Below are positions 35,032-43,156 of a stretch of 64,000 nt of DNA, piece by piece (within the stretch, counting starts at the first letter, position 1; every line of letters begins with the position of its first letter). The notes under the pieces are model-generated. The model was not told the DNA's origin. It was given only the letters and a program-made list of their open reading frames with translations, and searched no databases. The position numbers were made by a program, and so were the translations under genes. The stretch spans positions 119,478 to 183,477 of the forward strand of contig NZ_QJRJ01000071.1 in the NCBI RefSeq assembly GCF_003254625.1, in the 5' to 3' direction. Origin of the DNA: Flavobacterium ginsenosidimutans. Lineage in GTDB: Bacteria > Bacteroidota > Bacteroidia > Flavobacteriales > Flavobacteriaceae.

Positions 35032-36192
35032 TTATTTCTCAACCGTATAGCCTTTTACTTTAGCGAAAGCTAGAATAGAAGAGTTTATCGTATTTCCAAG
35101 ATCGTCTTGCGTTTTAGTTTTTTTAGCTTCAGTATCAATATATTGCTGACGCTTTTTTGCCAAGACACTAATTTCTTTCTGAATTGTTTCTCTTTCTTTT
35201 TTCTTTTCGTTTACGATTACCTGAATTTCAGCAGTAGTTTTATTTTGAAGTTCTGCCGGAAGTTCTTCTTTCTGAATTTTAGAAATAGCGCCTGCATCAT
35301 CTTTTACTTTATCTACTAAATCCCAACTTTCGTTTTTATAAGCCGCTTTCGATTTGCTTACCGCGCGATCAGTATAATTGGAAGCCGAAACCATTTTAGC
35401 ATTCTGATCCTGCATTACTTGGTTTCTTTTTTTATCTGCACCTTTCGCTCCGTAATTGATATAGGTTTTATTGATTTTTTCATCACATTTAGCGATTTCA
35501 TCATCATATGGTGTTGCAATATATTGAACCGCTTTGTCCGAATCGATATTGAAATATTTTCCTTTTCCGCGATCTGCGCCGTCTTTCCAAAATGAATTAA
35601 TGCCTTCTGTTTTGTCTCCGCAGAAAATAGTATTCACATAAATATTATTTTTCAAAGCATCGCTAATTGTTTCCTTATAACTGATTTTTCCCTGATCGAA
35701 TCCTTCATTTCCTGCAATGTAAATCAGTTTCATACTATTGTTTTCTGCTGACCATTTTAATCCTTTGGTCGCATCCTGAATTACGGCGCCACAATATTCA
35801 CTTCCGCCATTAGTTCTTAAAGCAAATAATTTCTCCGAAATCAAATCCAAATCTGTCGATAAAGGCGTGACTTGTCGAATGTAATTTGACTTTTCAGATA
35901 AACCGTCATTTCCATATTCATATAAAGAGATTTCGATATCTGGCGTTTTTCCTTCGTATTTTAAAGTCGTTAAAGTGTTTACAATATTCCACAATCTCGA
36001 TTTCGCCTGATCGATTAATCCGTCCATACTATTAGAAGTGTCCAATAAAAGCGCGACTTGAATTTTGGTCGTTTCACCTGAATCCGGTTTTTCGATTTCA
36101 GTATTTTTTATTGGTTTTGCATTAGACGAATTACACGCAGCAAAAGAAATTGACGCCGCCAAAAGTGCTGTTATAAAAAGATTTGATTTCAT
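35032..36192 (-). CDS. VWA-domain lipoprotein
   Basis: The 386-residue product has a lipobox ending FAAC and the residues NSSNAK after it. A von Willebrand A domain follows, with the MIDAS motif DTSNS in QVALLLDTSNSMDGLIDQAK and the second metal-site residues near ALRTNGGSEYCG. From about residue 240 to the end it becomes a lysine- and glutamate-rich coiled coil. VWA domains bind protein partners through a metal ion. It is the first gene of an operon with the L,D-transpeptidase. Direct repeats 70-101 bases upstream of its start match a pair beside the histidine kinase gene. Confidence 0.9.
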   Translation of the reverse strand: MKSNLFITALLAASISFAACNSSNAKPIKNTEIEKPDSGETTKIQVALLLDTSNSMDGLIDQAKSRLWNIVNTLTTLKYEGKTPDIEISLYEYGNDGLSEKSNYIRQVTPLSTDLDLISEKLFALRTNGGSEYCGAVIQDATKGLKWSAENNSMKLIYIAGNEGFDQGKISYKETISDALKNNIYVNTIFCGDKTEGINSFWKDGADRGKGKYFNIDSDKAVQYIATPYDDEIAKCDEKINKTYINYGAKGADKKRNQVMQDQNAKMVSASNYTDRAVSKSKAAYKNESWDLVDKVKDDAGAISKIQKEELPAELQNKTTAEIQVIVNEKKKERETIQKEISVLAKKRQQYIDTEAKKTKTQDDLGNTINSSILAFAKVKGYTVEK

Positions 36193-36261
36193 AATTTTAG
36201 TTTTTAATTGGATGATTACAGATCAAACTTAGAAACTAAAAAAGCACGTTTTTGGGACAAA

Positions 36262-36293
36262 TGGTGAAACAGTCTTTTGACTTGGTGAAATAG
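36262..36293. promoter_or_regulatory. Candidate LytTR operator upstream of the VWA operon
   Basis: TGGTGAAACAG (36262-36272) and TGGTGAAATAG (36283-36293) are direct repeats with a 21-base period, two helical turns, and are preceded by an ACGTTTTT stretch. The same arrangement, with TTTGACTTGGTGAA identical, lies at 37404-37436. LytTR regulators bind direct repeats with this spacing, and one is encoded at 39304. Confidence 0.6.
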
Positions 36294-36319
36294 TTATGGG
36301 ATTGACTAGATAAATTACA

Positions 36320-36349
36320 ACGCGGATAACGAATCTGTTTTATCCGCGT
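36320..36349 (-). terminator. Hairpin after the SIMPL gene
   Basis: ACGCGGATAA and TTATCCGCGT form a perfect 10 bp stem with a ten-base loop, 26 bases after the SIMPL gene stop on the minus strand. A T-run is weak, so it may be a terminator or a processing hairpin. Confidence 0.6.
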
Positions 36350-36375
36350 CAAAATGTTGTGCTTTTAATTATGTT

Positions 36376-37341
36376 TTAATTGGTTGGTTTTGGAGAATTG
36401 ACATTAATAGGTTTTAAATCGCCATTTGGAGTAATCAGAATAAATTCTTTATCTGTTTTGGCAACTTGTTTCTTTTCTTTTTCTCTGTTAATGAAAATCT
36501 TTACTTCATATTGTACTTGAATAACTGGTTCCAAAACCGCAGGATTAATGATGAAGTCGAATTCTTTATTGAATACAGGCTGATAATATAGCGTAGTCGA
36601 TTTATTGGTCTGATTAACATCTGCAGATTTTTTTAAGTTTAAAGAAGAACTGTTGTACGCTTCATACGATTTGTACATTTCGACAGGTAAATTCACAATA
36701 AAACCATCGGTAATTCTTTTTTCAACGTTTGTGAATGTTTCTCCAAGAAGAAGTTCATAGTTCTTGATTTTTTCCTGAATCAGCAGTTTGGCTTTGTTCA
36801 TCATTTCTTTTTTGATGGTTTCCAATGAGTTTGAGAAGTAATCAACTCGAACCAAATCGTATATCTCATGATTAGATAAAATCGAAATAAAATCATTCAG
36901 CTGATTTGGATCGGAGTATTTTATGTGGATGTTTTTCTTCAACTCAAATCCCACAGGAACTTCATTGTAAGTTTTACGGCTAAAAATCTTTTTCTCTACT
37001 TCATATTCATAAACCGGAACAAAAGAAATCATATCGACGAAAATCTCAACGCCTTTTTTGAGTTTGATTTCGCTTAACGAACGTTCAATTCTCTGGTCAA
37101 TTAGTTCATTGACTTCTTTAGTTGTTTTACCCGTTTGAGTCGTACTGAAAATTGCTGTGTAAGAATCTGCTTTGACATTGGCAAGCCCTTTTACACTTGC
37201 TATAATTCCTTCGCTAGAAGAGAAACTAATATCAATAGCATTATTATCAGTATATTGATTCTGATAATTGACATTTCCAGAAACTTGTCCAATAATAAAC
37301 TGAGAAAAAAGGATGAAAGAGGAGTAAAATAGTTTTTTCAT
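36376..37341 (-). CDS. Exported SIMPL/DUF541-like protein
   Basis: The 321-residue protein has a signal peptide (FILFSQFIIGQ). The region from about residue 48 (IASVKGLANVKADSYTAIFS) through the TGKTTKEVNELIDQRIERSL helix fits the SIMPL/DUF541 pattern of alternating strands and helices. A second half (SDPNQLNDFISILSNHEIYD, then ETIKKEMMNKAKLLIQEKIK) continues it. SIMPL proteins are periplasmic or outer-membrane and their role is poorly known. The gene is divergent from the histidine kinase gene, and the shared 148-base gap contains the second candidate LytTR site. Confidence 0.75.
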   Translation of the reverse strand: MKKLFYSSFILFSQFIIGQVSGNVNYQNQYTDNNAIDISFSSSEGIIASVKGLANVKADSYTAIFSTTQTGKTTKEVNELIDQRIERSLSEIKLKKGVEIFVDMISFVPVYEYEVEKKIFSRKTYNEVPVGFELKKNIHIKYSDPNQLNDFISILSNHEIYDLVRVDYFSNSLETIKKEMMNKAKLLIQEKIKNYELLLGETFTNVEKRITDGFIVNLPVEMYKSYEAYNSSSLNLKKSADVNQTNKSTTLYYQPVFNKEFDFIINPAVLEPVIQVQYEVKIFINREKEKKQVAKTDKEFILITPNGDLKPINVNSPKPTN

Positions 37342-37403
37342 AATGATGGTTTTTAAGATTATGAGGTAAAAGTATTGATCGAAAAAACGTATTTTTGAGA
37401 GAA

Positions 37404-37436
37404 TGGGTCAACAGGCCGTTTGACTTGGTGAATGTG
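37404..37436. promoter_or_regulatory. Candidate LytTR operator between the SIMPL and histidine kinase genes
   Basis: TGGGTCAACAG (37404-37414) and TGGTGAATGTG (37426-37436) are repeated with a 22-base period, after an ACGTATTTTT stretch. TTTGACTTGGTGAA is identical to the site upstream of the VWA operon. It lies 63-95 bases before the SIMPL start and about 54 bases before the kinase start, so one site could serve both directions. Confidence 0.6.
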
Positions 37437-37489
37437 ATAGGATAGGAATTTGAAATTAAGTTACTTTACACTTTCTAAATAACTTGTTT

Positions 37490-39307
37490 GTGAAACGTCA
37501 TGTATTAATTGTTTTTAGTCTGCTTTTTTTAGCGTTTTTATTTCCTCACGAAATAATAGCGCAGTCACTTCCTGAAAAAAGTGAAAAAAAGAGTAAAGCC
37601 GTAATAAGTAAAACCGCTGAAGAATTATCTAAATCATTAGATGAAAACGATGAATCGAAAATTGCTCAAAACTATGAAAAGCTGGCTAATGATTTTTTAA
37701 GCAAAGGCGATAATGCAAAAGCAGAAGAATATTTTAAAAGAGCTTTAAACTCTTTTACCAAATTAAAACTGACCGATGATAAAACGCGCGTTACAAGAAG
37801 TTTGGCTAAAGTTCAGGAAAATCAGAAAAACTTCGATTCTGCTATAAAAAATTACGAAGCTGCAGGTTCACTAACAAAAGACGCATCTGAAGAGAAAATC
37901 AATCTTAACGATGCCAACCGACTCAAAAATCAATCTAATCCTGCAAGTCAGACAGATTATTTGAATTCTAATATTGAATTGCTAAAAAAAGAAAAAAAAA
38001 CCGAAGAAGTTAGTAAAGCTTATATTCAGAAAGCAGAGAATTCTTTGCAGTTAAAGGACAAAGCAGTAGCAATTGAAAGTTATAAAAAAGCTTTAAAATA
38101 TGCGAAAGACAAACCAGAAGAAGTTAAAATCAAAAATGAAATTGCAAAAGTTTACGTAGCAGACAATCAATTTGATAAAGCGCTTGCCATTAATGAAAAA
38201 CTGCTTGCTGATGCCAAAACCAATAACGATTTTACTACCGAAATAAAACAGCTGCAATCGCTGGCTTCGCTTTACTTTGAAAAGAAAGAGCCAGAAAAAG
38301 CAATTTCTTCCCTAAAAGAAGCTTACGATTTATCTTTTCAGAAAGGAAATTCATCGGAAGCCAAAAAGAGTTTATCTTCATTAATCAAATATTATAAAAC
38401 AAAAGGCGAGGACAAGGAAAGCATGGCTTTGTACGAACAGTTTTTTAATAATTTCGAACAATTAATCAAATCCGATACGACTTTAATTGATGCTAAAACT
38501 TTTCAGGTTACAGAAGATAAAATTCGTCAGCTTGAAAAAGAAAAGGTTTTAAAAGACGAATTGATTTCGAAGAAAAACTCCTTCAATTATTTCCTTTTAG
38601 GTTCAATTGGTTTGTTACTGCTTTTGTTTTTCTTCATTGTAAAAGCGTTTTATTCGATCAGAATCAAAAATAAGGAAATCGCTTTGCAATCATTGCGTCG
38701 CGAAATGAATCCGCATTTTATTTTTAATAGTTTGAACAGCGTAAATCAGTTTATTGCCGAAAATAAAGAATTGGAAGCCAATAAATATTTGACTTCCTAT
38801 TCGAATCTGATGCGAAATATGATGGAAAATTCTAATAAAGATTTTATTTCATTGGATAAAGAAGTGGAACAATTAAAGAAATATCTGGATTTAGAACATT
38901 TGCGTTTTCAGGATAAATTCGATTTTGAAATTGTGGTTGACGAGTCTCTCGATACCGAAAGAGTTTTTGTTCCAAATATGATTATGCAGCCACATTTAGA
39001 AAATGCCATTTGGCACGGATTACGTTATTTGGATAAAAAAGGCTTTTTGTCACTTCGATTTGAGTTTAAAAACGGAAAAATCAATGTGATAATTGAAGAC
39101 AACGGAATTGGTTTAACCAAAAGCCGAGAACTCAAAACGACTAATCAGAAAATCTATGAATCGCGCGGTTTGAACAATACCAAAGAAAGAATTGACCTTT
39201 TGAAAGAATTGTACAAAAAGGATATTTCATTTACTGTTTCGGAAAAAGAAGTACCAGAATCAGGCACGATTGTTCAAATTGTTTTTCCATTAATTGACAA
39301 AATATGA
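37490..39307 (+). CDS. TPR-containing LytS-type sensor histidine kinase
   Basis: The protein of about 605 residues starts at GTG 37490 (a TTG at 37484 is also possible). It has a signal or anchor helix, then a periplasmic TPR region (about residues 40-350, for example LANDFLSKGDNAKAEEYFKR), a membrane helix (YFLLGSIGLLLLLFFFIVKA) and a cytoplasmic His_kinase domain. The phosphoacceptor is in MNPHFIFNSLNSVNQF, and the ATPase domain shows HLENAIWHGLRYL and IEDNGIGL. It is a sensor for a LytTR regulator, which follows with an ATGA overlap. The divergent SIMPL gene and the VWA operon may be its targets. Confidence 0.93.
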   Translation: MKRHVLIVFSLLFLAFLFPHEIIAQSLPEKSEKKSKAVISKTAEELSKSLDENDESKIAQNYEKLANDFLSKGDNAKAEEYFKRALNSFTKLKLTDDKTRVTRSLAKVQENQKNFDSAIKNYEAAGSLTKDASEEKINLNDANRLKNQSNPASQTDYLNSNIELLKKEKKTEEVSKAYIQKAENSLQLKDKAVAIESYKKALKYAKDKPEEVKIKNEIAKVYVADNQFDKALAINEKLLADAKTNNDFTTEIKQLQSLASLYFEKKEPEKAISSLKEAYDLSFQKGNSSEAKKSLSSLIKYYKTKGEDKESMALYEQFFNNFEQLIKSDTTLIDAKTFQVTEDKIRQLEKEKVLKDELISKKNSFNYFLLGSIGLLLLLFFFIVKAFYSIRIKNKEIALQSLRREMNPHFIFNSLNSVNQFIAENKELEANKYLTSYSNLMRNMMENSNKDFISLDKEVEQLKKYLDLEHLRFQDKFDFEIVVDESLDTERVFVPNMIMQPHLENAIWHGLRYLDKKGFLSLRFEFKNGKINVIIEDNGIGLTKSRELKTTNQKIYESRGLNNTKERIDLLKELYKKDISFTVSEKEVPESGTIVQIVFPLIDKI

Positions 39308-40053
39308 TGACTTTACAGAAAATAAAAAGTGTAATTGTCGAAGACGAATTGGCAGCGCGTGAAGTGCTTAAAAATTATTTGAGCAAATATTGTCCGCAAG
39401 TTGAGGTTGTAGGTGAAGCGCAGAATATAAAAGAAGCCGTTCCGTTGTTGCATGAAATTAAACCGCAGTTGGTTTTTCTAGATGTAGAAATGCCTTTCGG
39501 AAATGCTTTTGATGTTTTGGAAGCTTGTAAAGATCTTCAATTTGAGACTATTTTTGTAACTGCTTTTTCTGAATATTCGCTTCGTGCTTTAAATCAAAGT
39601 GCAGCTTATTATCTTTTAAAGCCAATCAGCATTGAAGAATTGATTATTGCGGTAAACAAAGTGCATCATCAGATTTTAAATCATGAAATATTCAATCGAA
39701 ATAAAATTATTGTAGAGAATTTCCACGAACAAAAACCAGAAAAACAACAAGTCATTCTTCCAACGCTTGAGGGTTTTGAAGTCGTAAAAATGGAAGATAT
39801 CGTGCGTCTTCGAGGAAACGGAAATTTTACCGATTTGTATTTAAATACTGGAGCCAAGAAAATGGTCTGCCGATTTCTGAAGCATTTTTCGGAGATTTTG
39901 CCTTTGCCTTTTATTCGTGTTCATAAATCGCATATCATCAATCTCAATTGCGTGAAATCGTATAATAAAGGCGGAATCGTAACATTAAACGATGAAACTG
40001 AAATTGAAGTTTCGCCAACTTATAAAGAAGAGTTTTTAAAGAACTTTAAATAG
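39304..40053 (+). CDS. LytTR-family response regulator
   Basis: The 249-residue protein has a receiver domain (VIVEDELAAREVLKNYLSKY, phosphorylation Asp in LVFLDVEMPFG, conserved Lys in YYLLKPISIEEL). A C-terminal LytTR DNA-binding domain follows (VVKMEDIVRLRGNGNFTDLY, then FIRVHKSHIINLNCVKSYN). Its ATG overlaps the kinase stop by 4 bases, and a second in-frame ATG follows at once. LytTR proteins bind direct repeats about 21-22 bases apart. Two such sites occur in this locus, so it may control itself, the SIMPL gene and the VWA/L,D-transpeptidase operon. Confidence 0.95.
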   Translation: MMTLQKIKSVIVEDELAAREVLKNYLSKYCPQVEVVGEAQNIKEAVPLLHEIKPQLVFLDVEMPFGNAFDVLEACKDLQFETIFVTAFSEYSLRALNQSAAYYLLKPISIEELIIAVNKVHHQILNHEIFNRNKIIVENFHEQKPEKQQVILPTLEGFEVVKMEDIVRLRGNGNFTDLYLNTGAKKMVCRFLKHFSEILPLPFIRVHKSHIINLNCVKSYNKGGIVTLNDETEIEVSPTYKEEFLKNFK

Positions 40054-40065
40054 TTTTTTTGCTAA

Positions 40066-40337
40066 TGCCACAAAGGCACTAAGGCACAAAGTTTTTTAAT
40101 CTCGCAAAGACGCAAAGTCTTTTGAATAGTCCCTAGCTTTAGCTAGGGGAATAAGATCGAAATAGAAAAGGGCTTTAGCCAAACTTATAAAGTTTGGCTA
40201 AAGCCCTTAGATTTGCATTTATATTTCCATCCAGCTAAAGCTGGACGCAATTGAGTTTAAAAAATTAATTTTGCTCCCGAAGCCTCGGGACTGCGTCTTT
40301 GCGAGATTAAAAACAAAAAAACTTTGTGTCTTAGTGC
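40066..40337. repeat. Composite structured element, copy 2, with long inverted ends
   Basis: TGCCACAAAGGCACTAAGGC, followed by CACAAAG, a T-run and AATCTCGCAAAGACGC (40066-40119), is mirrored at 40289-40337 by GACTGCGTCTTTGCGAGATT through CTTAGTGCCTTCGTGGCA. Only a few bases differ. The arms are octamers such as CACAAAGG and CGCAAAGA. The core holds CTAGCTTTAGCTAG, then GGGCTTTAGCCAAAC paired with GTTTGGCTAAAGCCC, CCAGCTAAAGCTGGACGCAA, and a CCCGAAGCCTCGGG hairpin. The core matches 5482-5613. The element fills almost the whole 299-base gap between two convergent genes and no coding sequence is visible. Confidence 0.85.
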
Positions 40338-40352
40338 CTTCGTGGCAAAAAA

Positions 40353-42317
40353 TTACAAATCAAATTCATCATCAACAGATAAAGAATCTGTTTTGATTGC
40401 TGTAGAATCTGGAACTTTAATTTTGATTAAAGAACGTGCATTTCCTGAAATGTAAACAGGCAATAAACCAATTGTGTCTTCAGGAACTAAAAGTCCTCTT
40501 CTGAACATTAAATTTTTTAGGAATTTTTGGTTTTTAATAGCGTAATCTTTCAAGTTACCTTCATCATTAAACTGATACATGAATTTTCTTGGTTTCGGAA
40601 TAATCGTTGCCAAGTATAAACATTCGTCAACATTTAAAGCCGAAGGGCTTTTTTGGAAATAGAAATGACTCGCTTCGCCAATTCCGTATACATTTGGACC
40701 CCATTCAATAATATTGAAATACACTTCCAGCATTCTTTCCTTGCTTACAATTCGGTTGTTTTCTAAAATGTAAACTAGAAGGATTTCTTCAAGCTTTCGC
40801 GAAAGCGTCTTTTCACGAGTTAAAAAGACATTCTTAATTAACTGCATGCTGATTGTGCTGGCACCGCGAGAGAATTTCTTAGTTCGAATGTTCTTAAGAA
40901 TTGATTGTTTGAACGCTTCGTTTATGAATCCGCGATGTGAGAAGAAAGACGGATCTTCGGTCGTTAAAACGCATTTTCTCAAATATGGAGAAATTTGGTC
41001 CAAAGGAGTATAATTAGGATTTGCATTTCCAACCAAAACAGGTCTTTGTAATACGTTTTGAATAATCGCTCGATATACAAATTCGCCATTTAATTTATTT
41101 AAATCTGCTTCGCCATATTTGGTGATTTTTAAATCTTCTTTATTTAATTTACTATCAAAAATAAGAGTGTTTGGTTTGTTTTTGTTGAATTTGAAATCTA
41201 GCTTATAATCAAAATTTCCAGTTGCCTGCATTCCTTGAAAATGTGTAAATAATCCGTCAGGAAGCGAAACAATAAAATCCTGCGCTTTCATTTTCGGAAT
41301 ATCGACTTTCAAAGTATAAACCGTGTCTTTTTCAGTGTCGTAAGAAATATAAGGGCGAACTTTAATCTTGTTCAATTGCATGGTCGAAGAACTGTCGATA
41401 GAAATAAAACTATCGCCCAATAAAAAACGGTAATCAAAACGGGCATTTTTTATCACCACATCTTTGCTCGCGATTTTTGGGTGATTGATTTTAAGATTTG
41501 CGATAGAAGTGTAACCGTCGATATGAAGTTCGCTGCCACTTTTGTCAATGTTTTGAACATTCAGACGAATAGAATCAAAACTTGCTTTTAAGTTATAACG
41601 CTGATCTAAATATGGAACGCGAATAGCGCCAGTATCTAAATTGAAAAACCGAATATCTGCTTTTTTATTTCTCGGATCAGCAAATCCTTTAATGTTCCAG
41701 CGCTGATCAAAATCTTTTGCTTGGACATGAAGATTGGTCTCGAGCTGTTTGTTGTTTAAAACGAGTTTATCTACGCCTATAGAAGTTTGTTTTCCGTTAT
41801 CGTCGATTTTGAATTGAAAGTTTTTCAAATCCATGTCGGTTGGAACCAAATTCAGCACTTTTGAAATAATTCTGTATGCAAAAGCAGCATATTTGCGTTT
41901 TTCGTTCGATTCTGTTTCCTCTTTGTCTCTTTTTAAAAAGGCATCAAAATTTCGTTTTTTGCCTTTTTTGACTAATTGAATATAACCGTTATCAACTTTT
42001 AAAGTTCCAAGCTGAACATCGCCAATTAATAAATTACTTAAACTGATGCTAGTTTCTACATTTTTAATTTTGCAAAGCGTGTCAGCATTTATTGGTGCCA
42101 AAACCACATCTGTCAATTTTATGGTTGATAAACCATCAAATGAAGCCGACTCTACAGAAAAGTTACTGTTGTATTGCACGGCCATTTTATGAGTGACTTT
42201 TGCGATAGCCTGTTTTAAAAGCGAATCACGAAAATAGTAAAGTCCGATGCAAAGCACTACGATTACTATTCCCAGTATTTTTAGCGCTTTGTATATTTTT
42301 TGTTTTGGAAAATTCAT
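40353..42317 (-). CDS. GT51 transglycosylase with AsmA-like N-terminal region
   Basis: The 654-residue protein has one N-terminal membrane helix (IVIVVLCIGLYYFRDSLL). A roughly 370-residue beta-rich region follows, resembling AsmA/DUF748 proteins (SVESASFDGLSTIKLTDVVL and LTDVVLAP-like repeats). From about residue 410 there is a GT51 peptidoglycan glycosyltransferase domain with the five family motifs, including VLTTEDPSFFSHRG, RGASTISMQLIKN, RKLEEILLVYILE and EVYFNIIEWGPNVYG. No transpeptidase domain follows. It should polymerise lipid II on the outer face of the inner membrane. The AsmA-like extension is unusual compared with the roughly 240-residue MtgA. Confidence 0.9.
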   Translation of the reverse strand: MNFPKQKIYKALKILGIVIVVLCIGLYYFRDSLLKQAIAKVTHKMAVQYNSNFSVESASFDGLSTIKLTDVVLAPINADTLCKIKNVETSISLSNLLIGDVQLGTLKVDNGYIQLVKKGKKRNFDAFLKRDKEETESNEKRKYAAFAYRIISKVLNLVPTDMDLKNFQFKIDDNGKQTSIGVDKLVLNNKQLETNLHVQAKDFDQRWNIKGFADPRNKKADIRFFNLDTGAIRVPYLDQRYNLKASFDSIRLNVQNIDKSGSELHIDGYTSIANLKINHPKIASKDVVIKNARFDYRFLLGDSFISIDSSSTMQLNKIKVRPYISYDTEKDTVYTLKVDIPKMKAQDFIVSLPDGLFTHFQGMQATGNFDYKLDFKFNKNKPNTLIFDSKLNKEDLKITKYGEADLNKLNGEFVYRAIIQNVLQRPVLVGNANPNYTPLDQISPYLRKCVLTTEDPSFFSHRGFINEAFKQSILKNIRTKKFSRGASTISMQLIKNVFLTREKTLSRKLEEILLVYILENNRIVSKERMLEVYFNIIEWGPNVYGIGEASHFYFQKSPSALNVDECLYLATIIPKPRKFMYQFNDEGNLKDYAIKNQKFLKNLMFRRGLLVPEDTIGLLPVYISGNARSLIKIKVPDSTAIKTDSLSVDDEFDL

Positions 42318-42547
42318 AAAATTAATTTGCTTCGAAATTATTCAGTTTTCAAATCTAGGATAAATTTAAATTTAAAATTATCAGCTTGTAGAGTTTTTCT
42401 TTTAATTTTTAAACAATATGTCTAAAATGCTGATATAATAATGTTTGTGTTTACTTGTCGATATTATTTTAAAAGGTTACGACCTTCTTGATTCTATTTT
42501 CTTTTGATATTTGTGGAAAACCATAACTTTATGTAGTAAATATCTTA

Positions 42548-42555
42548 TATATTTG
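42548..42555 (+). promoter_or_regulatory. -7 element of the 161-residue lipoprotein gene
   Basis: TATATTTG fits the TAnnTTTG consensus 29 bases before the start codon. No TTG stands at the usual distance upstream. Confidence 0.4.
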
Positions 42556-42584
42556 TCTCGTTAAACAATAAAAAAACCAGTCAA

Positions 42585-43070
42585 ATGAAAATTTTAAAAA
42601 AAATTATGTTTTTGTCTTTTGCAATTGGTGCATTAGTCTTGTCTTCATGCAGTAGTGATAATTCGTCTGATGATACAGATGTTCCAGGCAGCCAAGAAGG
42701 ATTTATGAAATTTAAGTATAATGAAAAAGTATATACTTTTTCAGAACCTGCTTTAATTACTTCGGGAAGTGTAAATATAATGGGAAGTTCAGGAATTGAT
42801 GACACATATAAAAAAATCTCTTTATGGGCTCCTTTAAACATTACAACGGGAAGCCATCCAATAGTGTATGATTTGTCAAATCTTACAACTACTTATCAGG
42901 CAACTTTTAGTTTTATTCCAGAAATAAACAATTCTAATGCTACATCTGGAACTATAAATATAACCGCTAATGATGATAAAAAAATTGAAGGAACTTTTAG
43001 TTTTTCAGGTACTTCAAAAGGAGAAACATTTACAGTTACTGAAGGAAGCTTTAGAATTATAAAATGGTAA
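42585..43070 (+). CDS. Small lipoprotein, DUF6252-like
   Basis: The 161-residue protein has a lipobox (GALVLSSC, cysteine 22) and an acidic, serine-rich start after it (SSDNSSDDTD), which resembles a flavobacterial surface-export signal. The rest is predicted beta-strand and includes MKFKYNEKVYTFSEPALITS and a SGTINITANDDKKIEGTFSF segment. These resemble the beta-sandwich lipoproteins grouped as DUF6252, an uncertain match. It is monocistronic with a -7 box and a strong terminator. Confidence 0.72.
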   Translation: MKILKKIMFLSFAIGALVLSSCSSDNSSDDTDVPGSQEGFMKFKYNEKVYTFSEPALITSGSVNIMGSSGIDDTYKKISLWAPLNITTGSHPIVYDLSNLTTTYQATFSFIPEINNSNATSGTINITANDDKKIEGTFSFSGTSKGETFTVTEGSFRIIKW

Positions 43071-43088
43071 GAATTTAAGAAGGTTATA

Positions 43089-43136
43089 AAAAATCCTGCT
43101 AGCATGTATAATAATACACTTTAGCAGGATTTTTTT
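43089..43136. terminator. Bidirectional terminator between the lipoprotein and radA genes
   Basis: AAAATCCTGCTA and TAGCAGGATTTT form a 12 bp stem with a 20-base AT-rich loop, followed by T residues on the plus strand. Confidence 0.85.
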
Positions 43137-43156
43137 ATAATATATTATTCTAAAAA

